Shown: in pieces, positions 27,164-37,035 of the stretch
Layout of the letters: every line of letters begins with the position of its first letter
How positions within the stretch are numbered: position 1 is the stretch's first letter
Notes under the pieces: generated by a model
The model's database searches: none
What the model was told of the DNA's origin: nothing
What the model saw: the letters and a program-made list of their open reading frames with translations, nothing else
Made by a program: the position numbers and the translations under genes
Source: Sandaracinus amylolyticus
GTDB lineage: Bacteria > Myxococcota_A > Polyangia > Polyangiales > Sandaracinaceae
NCBI RefSeq assembly: GCF_021631985.1
Contig: NZ_CP070225.1
Coordinates: 3,596,001 to 3,660,000 of the forward strand
Reading direction: 5' to 3'
DNA length: 64,000 nucleotides

Positions 27164-28428
27164 GCGCGGACCTCGCGAGCGCGCTCGCGCACGCGGCGAT
27201 CGCCGCCGTCGACCCGCGCGTGTGCACGCGCGACGTGCTCCGTCGTGAAGCGGCGCGCGGCCCGTGGACGCTCTTCGCGTTCGGCAAGGCCGCGCGGGGG
27301 ATGACCGAGGCCGCGCTCGAAGAGCTCGAGGTCTCGCGCGGCGTCGTCATCGCGCTGGATGCGGCGCCGTTCGCGCATCCGGGGATCGTGGTGCGGCGCG
27401 GCGCGCATCCCGCGCCCGCCGCCGACGCAGCAGAGCACGGCGCGGAGATCGAGGCGCTCGCGCGCTCGCTCGGCGCCGGGGACCGCGCGCTGGTGCTGCT
27501 GTCGGGCGGCGGCTCGGCGATGTTGGAGCGACCGGTCGAGGGTGTGACCATCGACGAGATCGCGCGCGTCGCACGCGCATTGATGCACGCTGGCGCGGAC
27601 ATCGCGGAGCTGAACGCGGTGCGGCGCTGCCTCTCGCGACTCAAGGGCGGCGGGCTCGCGGAGGCGCTCTTCCCTGCCGAGGTGCTGGTCGTGGTGATCT
27701 CGGACGTCACGGCGGGGCCGACCTCGCTGGTCGCGTCGGGGCCTTGTGCGCGCCCCGCACCGTCTCCCGATCCCCGCGAGGTGATCGCGCGGCGTGGTGT
27801 CGAGGGCATGCTCTCACCCGCGGCGCGACGCGCGATCGCGACACGCGCCGACTCACGACCCGGCGACGACGTCTTCGCGAGGGTGCGCGAGGTGGTCGCC
27901 GCGGACGTGGGCACCGCGATCGACGGTGCGCGCGCCGAGGCCGAGCGACGGGGGCTCCGAGTGGGCATCGACGCGCAGCGGATCGCGGGTGAGGCGCGCG
28001 TCTCGGGGCCTCGCTTCGTGCGTGATGCGCGGGCGCAGTGCGCGCGCGACGAGCTCGACGTGTGGATCGCGGGCGGCGAGAGCACCGTGAGCGTGCGCGG
28101 TCGTGGCCGTGGAGGGCGCAACCAGGCGGCCGCGCTCGCCGTCGCGAACGAGGGCGCGCCGGACGGGACCTTCGTCGCGATCGCGACCGACGGAGTCGAC
28201 GGATCGAGCGACGCCGCCGCGGTGTGGGTCGACGAAGACGTCGTCACGCGTGCCGCGATCCTCGGGCTCGACGGTCACGCTTTGCTCGACGACGACGACT
28301 CCCACGCGTTCTTCGAGGCCACGGGCGCGCGGCTCGTGACCGGACCGACGGGCACGAACGTCGCCGACGTCTGGATCTGGATCGATCACGCGCAGAGACG
28401 ATTGCGGCGGAATGCCACGACCCGTTAG
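27160..28428 (+). CDS. Glycerate 2-kinase (MOFRL/DUF4147 family)
   Basis: The 422-residue protein has the two-domain glycerate kinase plan of the GckA/TtuD type. The N-terminal DUF4147 domain includes 'FAFGKAARGMTEAAL', 'LLSGGGSAMLERPV', 'LNAVRRCLSRLKGGGLA' and 'VISDVTAGPTSLVASGP'. The C-terminal MOFRL domain includes 'VWIAGGESTVSVRGRGRGGR', 'FVAIATDGVDGSSDAAAVW' and 'GPTGTNVADVWI'. It phosphorylates D-glycerate to 2-phosphoglycerate for entry into lower glycolysis. The start is GTG 27160, overlapping the previous stop by four bases. The pairing with a motility-type protein has no obvious metabolic logic. Confidence 0.92.
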   Translation: MSADLASALAHAAIAAVDPRVCTRDVLRREAARGPWTLFAFGKAARGMTEAALEELEVSRGVVIALDAAPFAHPGIVVRRGAHPAPAADAAEHGAEIEALARSLGAGDRALVLLSGGGSAMLERPVEGVTIDEIARVARALMHAGADIAELNAVRRCLSRLKGGGLAEALFPAEVLVVVISDVTAGPTSLVASGPCARPAPSPDPREVIARRGVEGMLSPAARRAIATRADSRPGDDVFARVREVVAADVGTAIDGARAEAERRGLRVGIDAQRIAGEARVSGPRFVRDARAQCARDELDVWIAGGESTVSVRGRGRGGRNQAAALAVANEGAPDGTFVAIATDGVDGSSDAAAVWVDEDVVTRAAILGLDGHALLDDDDSHAFFEATGARLVTGPTGTNVADVWIWIDHAQRRLRRNATTR

Positions 28429-28441
28429 CCTCCGACCACGG

Positions 28442-30019
28442 ATGCGCTCTTCCGCCGATGTCTCGCTCCAGCTGATGGCTCGCGCGGGGTGTGTTCGTGC
28501 CGGGACGGGGGCGGCAGTGCTGCTCGCCGCCCTCCTGGCGTTCGTGGGCAGCGCCGCGGCGCAGCCACGCACGACGGTCGTCGGCGACGCGCCGGACGCG
28601 CTCGCAGGCGTCTACCAGGTGCCGGTCGCGGTGCTGCGGCCCGAGCTCTCGGGGACGCTGGTCGGGGTCGGCGGGCTCGGGCTCTCGATCGACGAGCCCT
28701 GGGAGGACTCGACCCGCTACCGGCTCGTGGGCGCCCTCGCAGGCTCGTTCTCGCCGGTGCCGTGGCTCGGCATCGGTCTCCAGATCCAGGGCCGCTGGGA
28801 CGACGTGACGCACGGGACCCAGTCCGACGGCGGGCTGCTCGGGTTCCCGATGCTGACGCTGCGGCTCGCGGCCGAGCCGATCGAGGGGCTCGGCATCGGG
28901 CTCGACGGCGCGGTCTGGATGTACGGCAGCGACGCGCCCTCGCTGGCGCCCGAGTCGACCTCGGTGCGCGGGCGCGCGGTGGGCTCGTACCGCGCGCGGC
29001 TCGGCGAGGACATGCACCTGACCGTCACCGCGGCGGTCGGCGGGCTCCTCGACAACTCGCGCGCCGCGACGCCGCGCAGCGTGAGCGATCGGCTCTCCGA
29101 CGAGGATCGACTGAGCCTCGGGGTCAGTGACTTCCACGCCGTGCTCGCCGGGGTCGGCGGGATCCTGCGCGTCGGGATCGTCGAGGCGCTCGCGGAGCTC
29201 TCGTGGCGCATCCTCGTCGGCGATGGCGCGCCGAGCGTCGGTGGCTCGCCGCTGCACCTCGTCCTCGGGGCGCGCGTGCGCGCGTTCGAGGAGCTGCTCG
29301 AGCTCGGTCTCTACGCGGACGTGCTCGCGAGCGAGGTGCAGCCTTCGTTCATCGCGAGCGGTGGTCCGGCGGCGCCGATCGATCCGCGCTTCACGATCAC
29401 GCTCACCGCCGGGCTGCGCTTCGGCGTGGGGCCGAGCGCGGGCGATGGCGGAGCCGGGGGCGGCGAGGAAGACGGCGAGCAGGGCGGGCGCGACGAGGGC
29501 CTGCGCCCGACCGGCGCGCTGACCGGCCGCGTGGTGGACGAGAGCGGCGCACCGGTCGCGGGCGCGACGATCGAGGTCCACCCCGCCGACGGCACCGCGC
29601 CGCTCACGACCACCAGCGACGCCGACGGCCGGTGGACCGTCGAGGGCGTGCCCGCGGGCAGCGCGCGCGTGGTGGTGCGTCGTGACGGCCGTGATCCCTT
29701 CGAGACGACGGTCGAGGTCGTCGCCGGCAGCGCGCCGATCGAGGTCGCGACGCGCATGACCGTGACGCTCCCGCCGGGCGAGATCCGCGGGACGATCCAG
29801 GGCTCGGACGGACGGCCGCTCGCGGGCGCGTCGATCCGCATCCAGCCGCTCGGCATCGAGCTCTCGACCGACGCGGACGGTGCGTTCGAGGCCGCAGTGC
29901 CGCCCGGTCGGTACGACGTCGAGGTGCGCGCGCCCGGGCATCGCGCCCAGACGCGTCACGTCGAGGTCGTCGAGCGCGGCGTCGTGCTGCTCAACGCGCA
30001 GCTGCTGCGCCAGCGCTGA
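28442..30019 (+). CDS. Exported protein with two carboxypeptidase-regulatory-like domains
   Basis: The protein has 525 residues from ATG 28442. ATG 28475 would give a cleaner signal peptide, and ATG 28412 would overlap the kinase gene by 17 bases. A signal peptide ends near 'GSAAAQ'. Residues about 45-330 are beta-strand-rich with alternating Gly/aromatic positions, which suggests an outer-membrane-type barrel. After a Gly/Asp/Glu linker come two Ig-like CarbopepD_reg repeats: 'GRVVDESGAPVAGATIEVHP' and 'GTIQGSDGRPLAGASIRIQP', each ending in a 'DGxxxxxxVPxGxxxVxVRxxG' strand pair. No catalytic site is seen. Its last 29 bases overlap the convergent ATPase gene. Confidence 0.65.
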   Translation: MRSSADVSLQLMARAGCVRAGTGAAVLLAALLAFVGSAAAQPRTTVVGDAPDALAGVYQVPVAVLRPELSGTLVGVGGLGLSIDEPWEDSTRYRLVGALAGSFSPVPWLGIGLQIQGRWDDVTHGTQSDGGLLGFPMLTLRLAAEPIEGLGIGLDGAVWMYGSDAPSLAPESTSVRGRAVGSYRARLGEDMHLTVTAAVGGLLDNSRAATPRSVSDRLSDEDRLSLGVSDFHAVLAGVGGILRVGIVEALAELSWRILVGDGAPSVGGSPLHLVLGARVRAFEELLELGLYADVLASEVQPSFIASGGPAAPIDPRFTITLTAGLRFGVGPSAGDGGAGGGEEDGEQGGRDEGLRPTGALTGRVVDESGAPVAGATIEVHPADGTAPLTTTSDADGRWTVEGVPAGSARVVVRRDGRDPFETTVEVVAGSAPIEVATRMTVTLPPGEIRGTIQGSDGRPLAGASIRIQPLGIELSTDADGAFEAAVPPGRYDVEVRAPGHRAQTRHVEVVERGVVLLNAQLLRQR

Positions 30020-31112
30020 CCTCGCGCGCGGCGTCGACCAGCGCGCGCAGCGCCTCGGCGGTCACGGGCTCACGCGGCAGGCGCGGCAGCGTGATCGTGC
30101 GGGCGGCCCGGGTCTCGCGGGCGAGCTCGTGGGTGGCGAGCTCGGCGCGCGCGTCGTCGTTCTGCGCGCGCATCCGGCTGCGGCGCGCTTCATCGAGCAC
30201 CAGGCGCGCCTCCCGCGGATCACCACCCGGCGCCGAGGCGAGCACCGCGAGCGCGCGTGTCTCGTCGAGCTCGCGCTCGTGCACACCCGGCGCGACGTGG
30301 AACGCGCGGTTCACCACGAGCGCATCGAGCGCGATCCCCCGGCGCGCGAGATCGCCCGCGAGGAACGCCGCGTCCCCGAGGTGCGCCGCGAGCGGCGCCG
30401 CGACCAGCGCGAACGACGTCGAGGGCGCGACCAGCTGGGCGTGCACCTCGCTCGCGCGCGCCGCGAACCCGGCGCGCAGCGGCGCGAACACCGCGAGGAA
30501 CGTCGCGAGCTCGCCCGCGAGCCGCTCGCCCATGATCCACCCGAGCACACGCTTCGCGACCGCGGCGCCCGGCGCACCTCCGCCGAGGAACGCACCGACC
30601 ACGCGCTCGTCGACGAAGCGCGTCAGGCTCGACGGCGCGTCGAGCACGTCGAGCGCGCTGCGCGTCGGCGGCGTGTCGAGCACCACCAGATCCCAGCGCG
30701 CTCTCCCGTCCGCATCCCGCGCCGCGAGCACGTGATGGAGCCGCTCCATCGCCACGTAGGCGTGCGAGCGCGCCAGGGTCCGCGAGAACGCCTGGTACAC
30801 GCGGTTGTGCTGGATGCGGGCGCGCGTCTCGTCGTCGTGCGCGACCCGCGCCACGAACGCGTCCCAGCTCGCGCGCGTGTCGAGCATCGCGGCATCGAGC
30901 CGCCCCGGGCCGTCGACGCGCACCTCGGACGCCTCGTCGTCGAGCGAGATCGAGAGCGCGTCCGCGAGCCGGCGCGCGGGATCGATCGTCAGCAGGAACA
31001 CCCGGCGCCCTTCGCTCGCGGCGCGCACCGCGAGCGCCGCTGCGACGGTCGTCTTCCCCACCCCGCCCGGCCCCACGCAGACCAGCAGGCGCGTCTGCCG
31101 CGACGGGATCAC
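29991..31112 (-). CDS. ArsA/GET3-type ATPase, partner A (has switch I Asp, lacks signature Lys)
   Basis: The 373-residue ATPase belongs to the ArsA/GET3 (anion pump/tail-anchor) P-loop family. The P-loop is 'VGPGGVGKTTVAAALA': a Pro stands where the family's signature Lys (KGGVGKT) normally is. The switch I motif 'TIDPARRLADAL' is intact, with the hydrolytic Asp, and switch II is 'VVLDTPPTRSALDVLDAP'. The start is GTG 31112, overlapping the stop of the upstream ATPase gene by four bases. The two proteins probably form a heterodimer, because the partner has the reverse pattern. Client and location are unknown; no arsenite genes are nearby. The 3' end overlaps the convergent gene by 29 bases. 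Confidence 0.85.
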   Translation of the reverse strand: MIPSRQTRLLVCVGPGGVGKTTVAAALAVRAASEGRRVFLLTIDPARRLADALSISLDDEASEVRVDGPGRLDAAMLDTRASWDAFVARVAHDDETRARIQHNRVYQAFSRTLARSHAYVAMERLHHVLAARDADGRARWDLVVLDTPPTRSALDVLDAPSSLTRFVDERVVGAFLGGGAPGAAVAKRVLGWIMGERLAGELATFLAVFAPLRAGFAARASEVHAQLVAPSTSFALVAAPLAAHLGDAAFLAGDLARRGIALDALVVNRAFHVAPGVHERELDETRALAVLASAPGGDPREARLVLDEARRSRMRAQNDDARAELATHELARETRAARTITLPRLPREPVTAEALRALVDAAREVSAGAAAAR

Positions 31113-32014
31113 GCCACCCCTCGCAGCGCGACCCGCCCGAGCGCGCGCAGCGCCTCGACGCTCGGGCGCGCCTCGTCGATCTCGGGCAGCTCGACGACCT
31201 CGCGCCCCAGCCGTGCCCGCAGCGCCTCGATCCGCGCCCGCGCTTCCTCCGCGAGCGCGACGTCGCGCGCCAGCCATGCGAGCTCCGATGCCAGCGCGCC
31301 GCCCGCGTGGGCCCGCAGCACCTCGACGCGCTCGCCCGAGACCCGCGGCGCATCGGGCGCGCGCGACACGAACACCGCGCCGAGCGCCACGTGCCCGTGC
31401 TCGCGCAGCCGCGCCTCGAGCTCGATCGTCTCCTGCACGGGCAGCGCGCCCGGCAGCGTCACGAGGTGCAGCGCCGATCGCCGCACGTCGGCGAAGAGCC
31501 CGCGCGTCCGCGCGAGCAGCGCCGCCACCGGCCCCGCCGCGCCCAGCTCGTCGAACACCTGGGGCAGCCCGAGGAACATCAGCGCGTGCCCGCTCGCGTC
31601 CGCGTCGACCAACACCGGGTCCCAGCCCTCACCGAGCAGCTCGAGGATGCGCTCCATCGTCGCCATCTCGATCACGCCGGGGGCGGCATCGACGAACGCC
31701 TGCATCACCTCGCTGCGCAGCGCGCGCTGCGCGAGGCGACGCACCCGCACCCATCGCGCCAGCACCTCGAGCACCGCGCGCCCGCCCTCGATGTTCGTCG
31801 CGTGCACCCCGGGCGCGACCTCGATCGGATCCCACCCGACGTGCGGCGCGCCGGCGATCACGCTCTCGATCGAGGCGCGCCGTCCGAGCTCGACCACCAA
31901 CGGCCGACGCCCCCGCTCCGCCCACGCGAGCGCGAGCGCCGCGACCAGCGTCGACTTCCCGACGCCGCCCTTCCCGGTGACGAGCTGCAGCGCACGCGCG
32001 CGCGGATCGATCAC
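31109..32014 (-). CDS. ArsA/GET3-type ATPase, partner B (has signature Lys, lacks switch I Asp)
   Basis: The 301-residue protein has the complete deviant Walker A 'GKGGVGKSTLVAALALAWAE' (about 14-33) with the signature Lys. The switch I region reads 'VVELGRRASIESV', so the usual D-P-A with its hydrolytic Asp is missing. Switch II is 'VDADASGHALMFLGLP'. The start is GTG 32014. It is the first gene of the two-gene operon. Immediately upstream lie two strong inverted repeats (32035-32070 and 32075-32096) that separate it from the aconitase gene and could act as terminator, operator or both. Confidence 0.85.
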   Translation of the reverse strand: MIDPRARALQLVTGKGGVGKSTLVAALALAWAERGRRPLVVELGRRASIESVIAGAPHVGWDPIEVAPGVHATNIEGGRAVLEVLARWVRVRRLAQRALRSEVMQAFVDAAPGVIEMATMERILELLGEGWDPVLVDADASGHALMFLGLPQVFDELGAAGPVAALLARTRGLFADVRRSALHLVTLPGALPVQETIELEARLREHGHVALGAVFVSRAPDAPRVSGERVEVLRAHAGGALASELAWLARDVALAEEARARIEALRARLGREVVELPEIDEARPSVEALRALGRVALRGVA

Positions 32015-32034
32015 CCTCGCCCTCCGGAAATGCG

Positions 32035-32070
32035 CACGGGCGCCGTGATCGCACGATCACGACGCCCGTG
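32035..32070. terminator. Long inverted repeat, probable terminator or leader hairpin
   Basis: CACGGGCG-C-CGTGATCG pairs with CGATCACG-A-CGCCCGTG: 16 base pairs, one internal mismatch and a very short loop. It lies between the acnA stop and the start of ATPase partner B, on the same strand. No T-run follows on either strand. Confidence 0.55.
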
Positions 32071-32074
32071 TCTC

Positions 32075-32096
32075 GATCGTTGGAGCTCCAACGATC
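32075..32096. repeat. Perfect 22-bp palindrome after acnA
   Basis: The half-site GATCGTTGGAG is followed immediately by its exact reverse complement, with no spacer. It lies 7 bp beyond the acnA stop codon and 60 bp before the ATPase partner B start. Spacer-free symmetry favours a dimeric protein-binding site over a hairpin terminator, but this cannot be settled from sequence. Confidence 0.7.
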
Positions 32097-32103
32097 TCCC
32101 GTG

Positions 32104-34893
<2,790 letters not shown>

Positions 34894-35125
34894 GGCGAGC
34901 GCGCTTCTACCACGACGGGCAGGGGGTCGCACTGAGCCGCGGTTCAGAGACGGAGGCCACCAAAGACAGGCGGAGCAGCCGAGCCGGAGCACTCGGCGGG
35001 CGCCGTGAACGACGGGGGACGAGCGAGCGCGCGGCCACGAAGGCGTCGGGGCGATCACAGAGCCCGATCGACGTGTGCGAAGCAGCTCCGGGGCCTCATC
35101 GGAGCCGGCGAGGCGCCGCCCGTGG
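34894..35125. other. acnA upstream region
   Basis: These 232 bp lie between the acnA start and repeat array 2. They should contain the acnA promoter on the minus strand, but I see no convincing -35/-10 pair. One weakly similar, diverged repeat unit may extend into its array-proximal end (35095-35125). Confidence 0.35.
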
Positions 35126-35383
35126 CGTCGCGGAGCGCGTTCGAAGCCTTCGAATCACCTCCGGCGACGCCCGGGGAGCGCGTTCGAAGCCTTCGAATCA
35201 CCTCCGGCGACGTTCGGGGAGCGCGTTCGAAGCCTTCGAATCACCTCCGGCGACGCCCGCGGTGCACGTTCGAAGCGTTGGAGCGGCCTCCGGTGACGTC
35301 GCGGAGCGCGTTCGAAGCGTTCGATCACGCTCCGCGCACGTCACCGATGCCGCTTCGAAGCGTTCGATCGCGCGCCGCGATCG
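35126..35383 (-). repeat. 43-bp-period tandem repeat array 2
   Basis: TTCGAA, the left half of TTCGAA-GCC-TTCGAA, recurs at 35140, 35183, 35226, 35269, 35311 and 35354: steps of 43, 43, 43, 42 and 43 bp. The array spans 258 bp (six units) and ends at the stop codon of the hypothetical gene at 35384. On that gene's strand the best units start GCGCTCCCCGAACGTCGCCG. This matches array 1 units in the first hexamer, the GAAC and the CCGGA core. As in array 1, the units nearest the upstream gene are the most diverged. A 43-bp period cannot keep a reading frame. Confidence 0.85.
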
Positions 35384-36049
35384 TCAGGGCGCGGGCGTCG
35401 GCCCCGGCGCGTCCGCGTCGCGATCGCCGCGGCGCGTCTCGGTGCGGAAGAAGCGCGCGGCCCACTCGCGCGGGAGGCCTCGCTCGGTCGCGCGCGCGGT
35501 GAGCGCGGCGTGCAGGCCATCGCGCTCGCGCGTGAGATCGTCGGCCAGCTCCTCGCGGCCGATCTTCGCAGCGCCGCGGACCTGCGCGCTCGCAGCGGTG
35601 CGATCGAGCGCGGCCTGCGCGGCGTCGCTCCACCGCGTCAGCACGGCGCGGTGCGCGTCGAGCGCCGCGTCGCCTTCGATCGTCAGCCAGCCCCGGACCG
35701 CCGCGATCTGGCTGACCAGGCGCTGCATCACCCACTGGCTGGGCGCGCGAGAGAAGAAGCGCTTCCAGCGCGGCGAGGACGTCGGGACGTCGAGCGCGAG
35801 CTGCTTCGCGAACCGGATGCACGCGTCGTCGAGGCGGCCGTTCGCGACCGCGCGCTGCGCGCTCGCGCTCGTCTCGGCGATGCGCGCCGAGCGATCACGG
35901 GCGCGCTGCGCGTCGACGAGGGCGAGCCAATCGTCGGTGTCTGTGAGCAGATCGGCAGCGTCCTCGTCGGCCTCGATCGCGGCGCGGGTGTAGAGGATCT
36001 CGTCTTCGAAGGTGTCGAGCGTCTCGTCGGAGCTCAGCTTGCGCGGCAT
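35384..36049 (-). CDS. Helical hypothetical protein upstream of 43-bp repeat array 2
   Basis: I do not recognise this 221-residue protein. It is acidic at the N-terminus ('DTFEDEILYTRAAIEADEDA') and helical throughout. A basic-aromatic segment in the middle ('SPRWKRFFSRAPSQWVMQRL') is followed by a long C-terminal helical region rich in Ala/Arg ending 'REWAARFFR', then a Pro/Asp tail. No membrane or catalytic motif is visible. ATG 36049 has a GGAGG eight bases upstream. The stop codon is the boundary of repeat array 2. The basic middle could bind nucleic acid (inference). General size and layout recall the gene before array 1, but sequence identity looks low. Confidence 0.6.
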   Translation of the reverse strand: MPRKLSSDETLDTFEDEILYTRAAIEADEDAADLLTDTDDWLALVDAQRARDRSARIAETSASAQRAVANGRLDDACIRFAKQLALDVPTSSPRWKRFFSRAPSQWVMQRLVSQIAAVRGWLTIEGDAALDAHRAVLTRWSDAAQAALDRTAASAQVRGAAKIGREELADDLTRERDGLHAALTARATERGLPREWAARFFRTETRRGDRDADAPGPTPAP

Positions 36050-36475
36050 GTGATGCCCTCCCCGCGGCGAGCGTAGCAGTGCGGGTCCGGGTCCGCGTCG
36101 GCCGCCGAGCACGATCTGCGGGGACTCGAGATCCGCTCCATCGCGAAGCAACCCCACCACGAGCGGCCCGCTCGACGAGACCCGAACGAAACAGCAGAGC
36201 GACGTGCGCGCGCAGCGCGCACCTGGAGCGAGTGCACACCGAAGCCCCACGGTCAGTACGACCCGAAGAGTGCGTGACCTCGAGATCGCGCTCTCGCGAG
36301 CCGACGAGCGCGTCCTCGAGATCACCCACCTACGAGAAGCGCGCGCGCTCTCCGAGGTCTCCGTCACCCCGGCGGGCGAAGCGAAACGCCGCGGCGGAGG
36401 AACACGGGACGCACGCACGCGGAGCTGCGCGCCCGACCGCGTCTGCCTATGTGCGCACTCGAAAGGATCGGCCGC
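36050..36475. other. 426-bp divergent intergenic region
   Basis: This region separates two divergently transcribed genes and must hold both promoters. I see a hairpin GTGCGCGC-GCA-GCGCGCAC at 36204-36222 and the ribosome site AAAGGA before 36476, but no clear promoter boxes and no gene. Open frames through it lack the codon pattern of neighbouring genes. Confidence 0.5.
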
Positions 36476-36925
36476 ATGCAGACGAATGCTCGATCGCTCG
36501 GAGTCGCCGCCCTCTTCCTGGTCGCGACGACGCTCGCCTCGGTCCCCGGAACAGCTGCCGCCGACGAGCGCCCGCTCCGGTTCCGAGACTCCTACTGCCT
36601 CTCGATCCCCGAGGACCCGATCACGTACTGCTACGAGAACTGGGGCTTCGTCCAGACCGTCATCACGCCGAACGGCGTGCTGGCGAACGTCGCGACGGGC
36701 GGCACCCTCTACACCGAGTACGACGCCGACGGCGAGCCCCGCTACTCGAACGAGCTCCGGTACCGCACGACCACTCACCGCACGGTCGACGGAGCGCTCG
36801 ACGCGCTCCGACAGTTCTTCGTGCAAGAGACGACGAGCTTCGGCGTCACGTGCACCCAGCGCTACGACCTCTTCCTCGTGAACGGCGAGATCCTGTTCGA
36901 GCGAACCGGCACCGTGTGCGAGTAG
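36476..36925 (+). CDS. Small secreted hypothetical protein
   Basis: The 149-residue precursor has a signal peptide ('LGVAALFLVATTLASVPGTAAA', about 8-29). The mature domain of about 115 residues is beta-rich and aromatic, with four cysteines ('DSYCLSI', 'ITYCYENW', 'GVTCTQRY', 'GTVCE') that probably form two disulfides. No family is recognised. ATG 36476 is chosen because AAAGGA lies nine bases upstream and the signal peptide is then N-terminal; ATG 36449 would add nine residues. It is a single gene followed by helD. Confidence 0.6.
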   Translation: MQTNARSLGVAALFLVATTLASVPGTAAADERPLRFRDSYCLSIPEDPITYCYENWGFVQTVITPNGVLANVATGGTLYTEYDADGEPRYSNELRYRTTTHRTVDGALDALRQFFVQETTSFGVTCTQRYDLFLVNGEILFERTGTVCE

Positions 36926-36974
36926 CGCCCCGCGAGGATCATCATCACACGTCTTCCCGTGCATTTTCAACGGG

Positions 36975-37003
36975 TTGACGGAGCCCTCCGAGGTCCGCAG
37001 GTT
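36975..37003 (+). promoter_or_regulatory. Possible promoter for the HelD-like gene
   Basis: TTGACG (36975-36980), a 17-bp spacer and CAGGTT (36998-37003) lie 33 bp before the ATG. The -10 is poor. Confidence 0.3.
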
Positions 37004-37035
37004 CGGCGGCTCGTGATGCGCACGGAGGGACCGAC

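Noticed and set aside
29991-32014. Arsenite efflux operon
   Set aside because: The two ATPases belong to the ArsA family, but no arsB, arsD or arsR is nearby and key residues are split between the subunits, so an arsenic role is not supported.
35005-35993. Open frames through array 2 with repeated '[11 protein letters not shown]' peptides
   Set aside because: The peptide repeats come from the 43-bp DNA repeat, which shifts frame at every unit. No ribosome site or codon bias supports translation.
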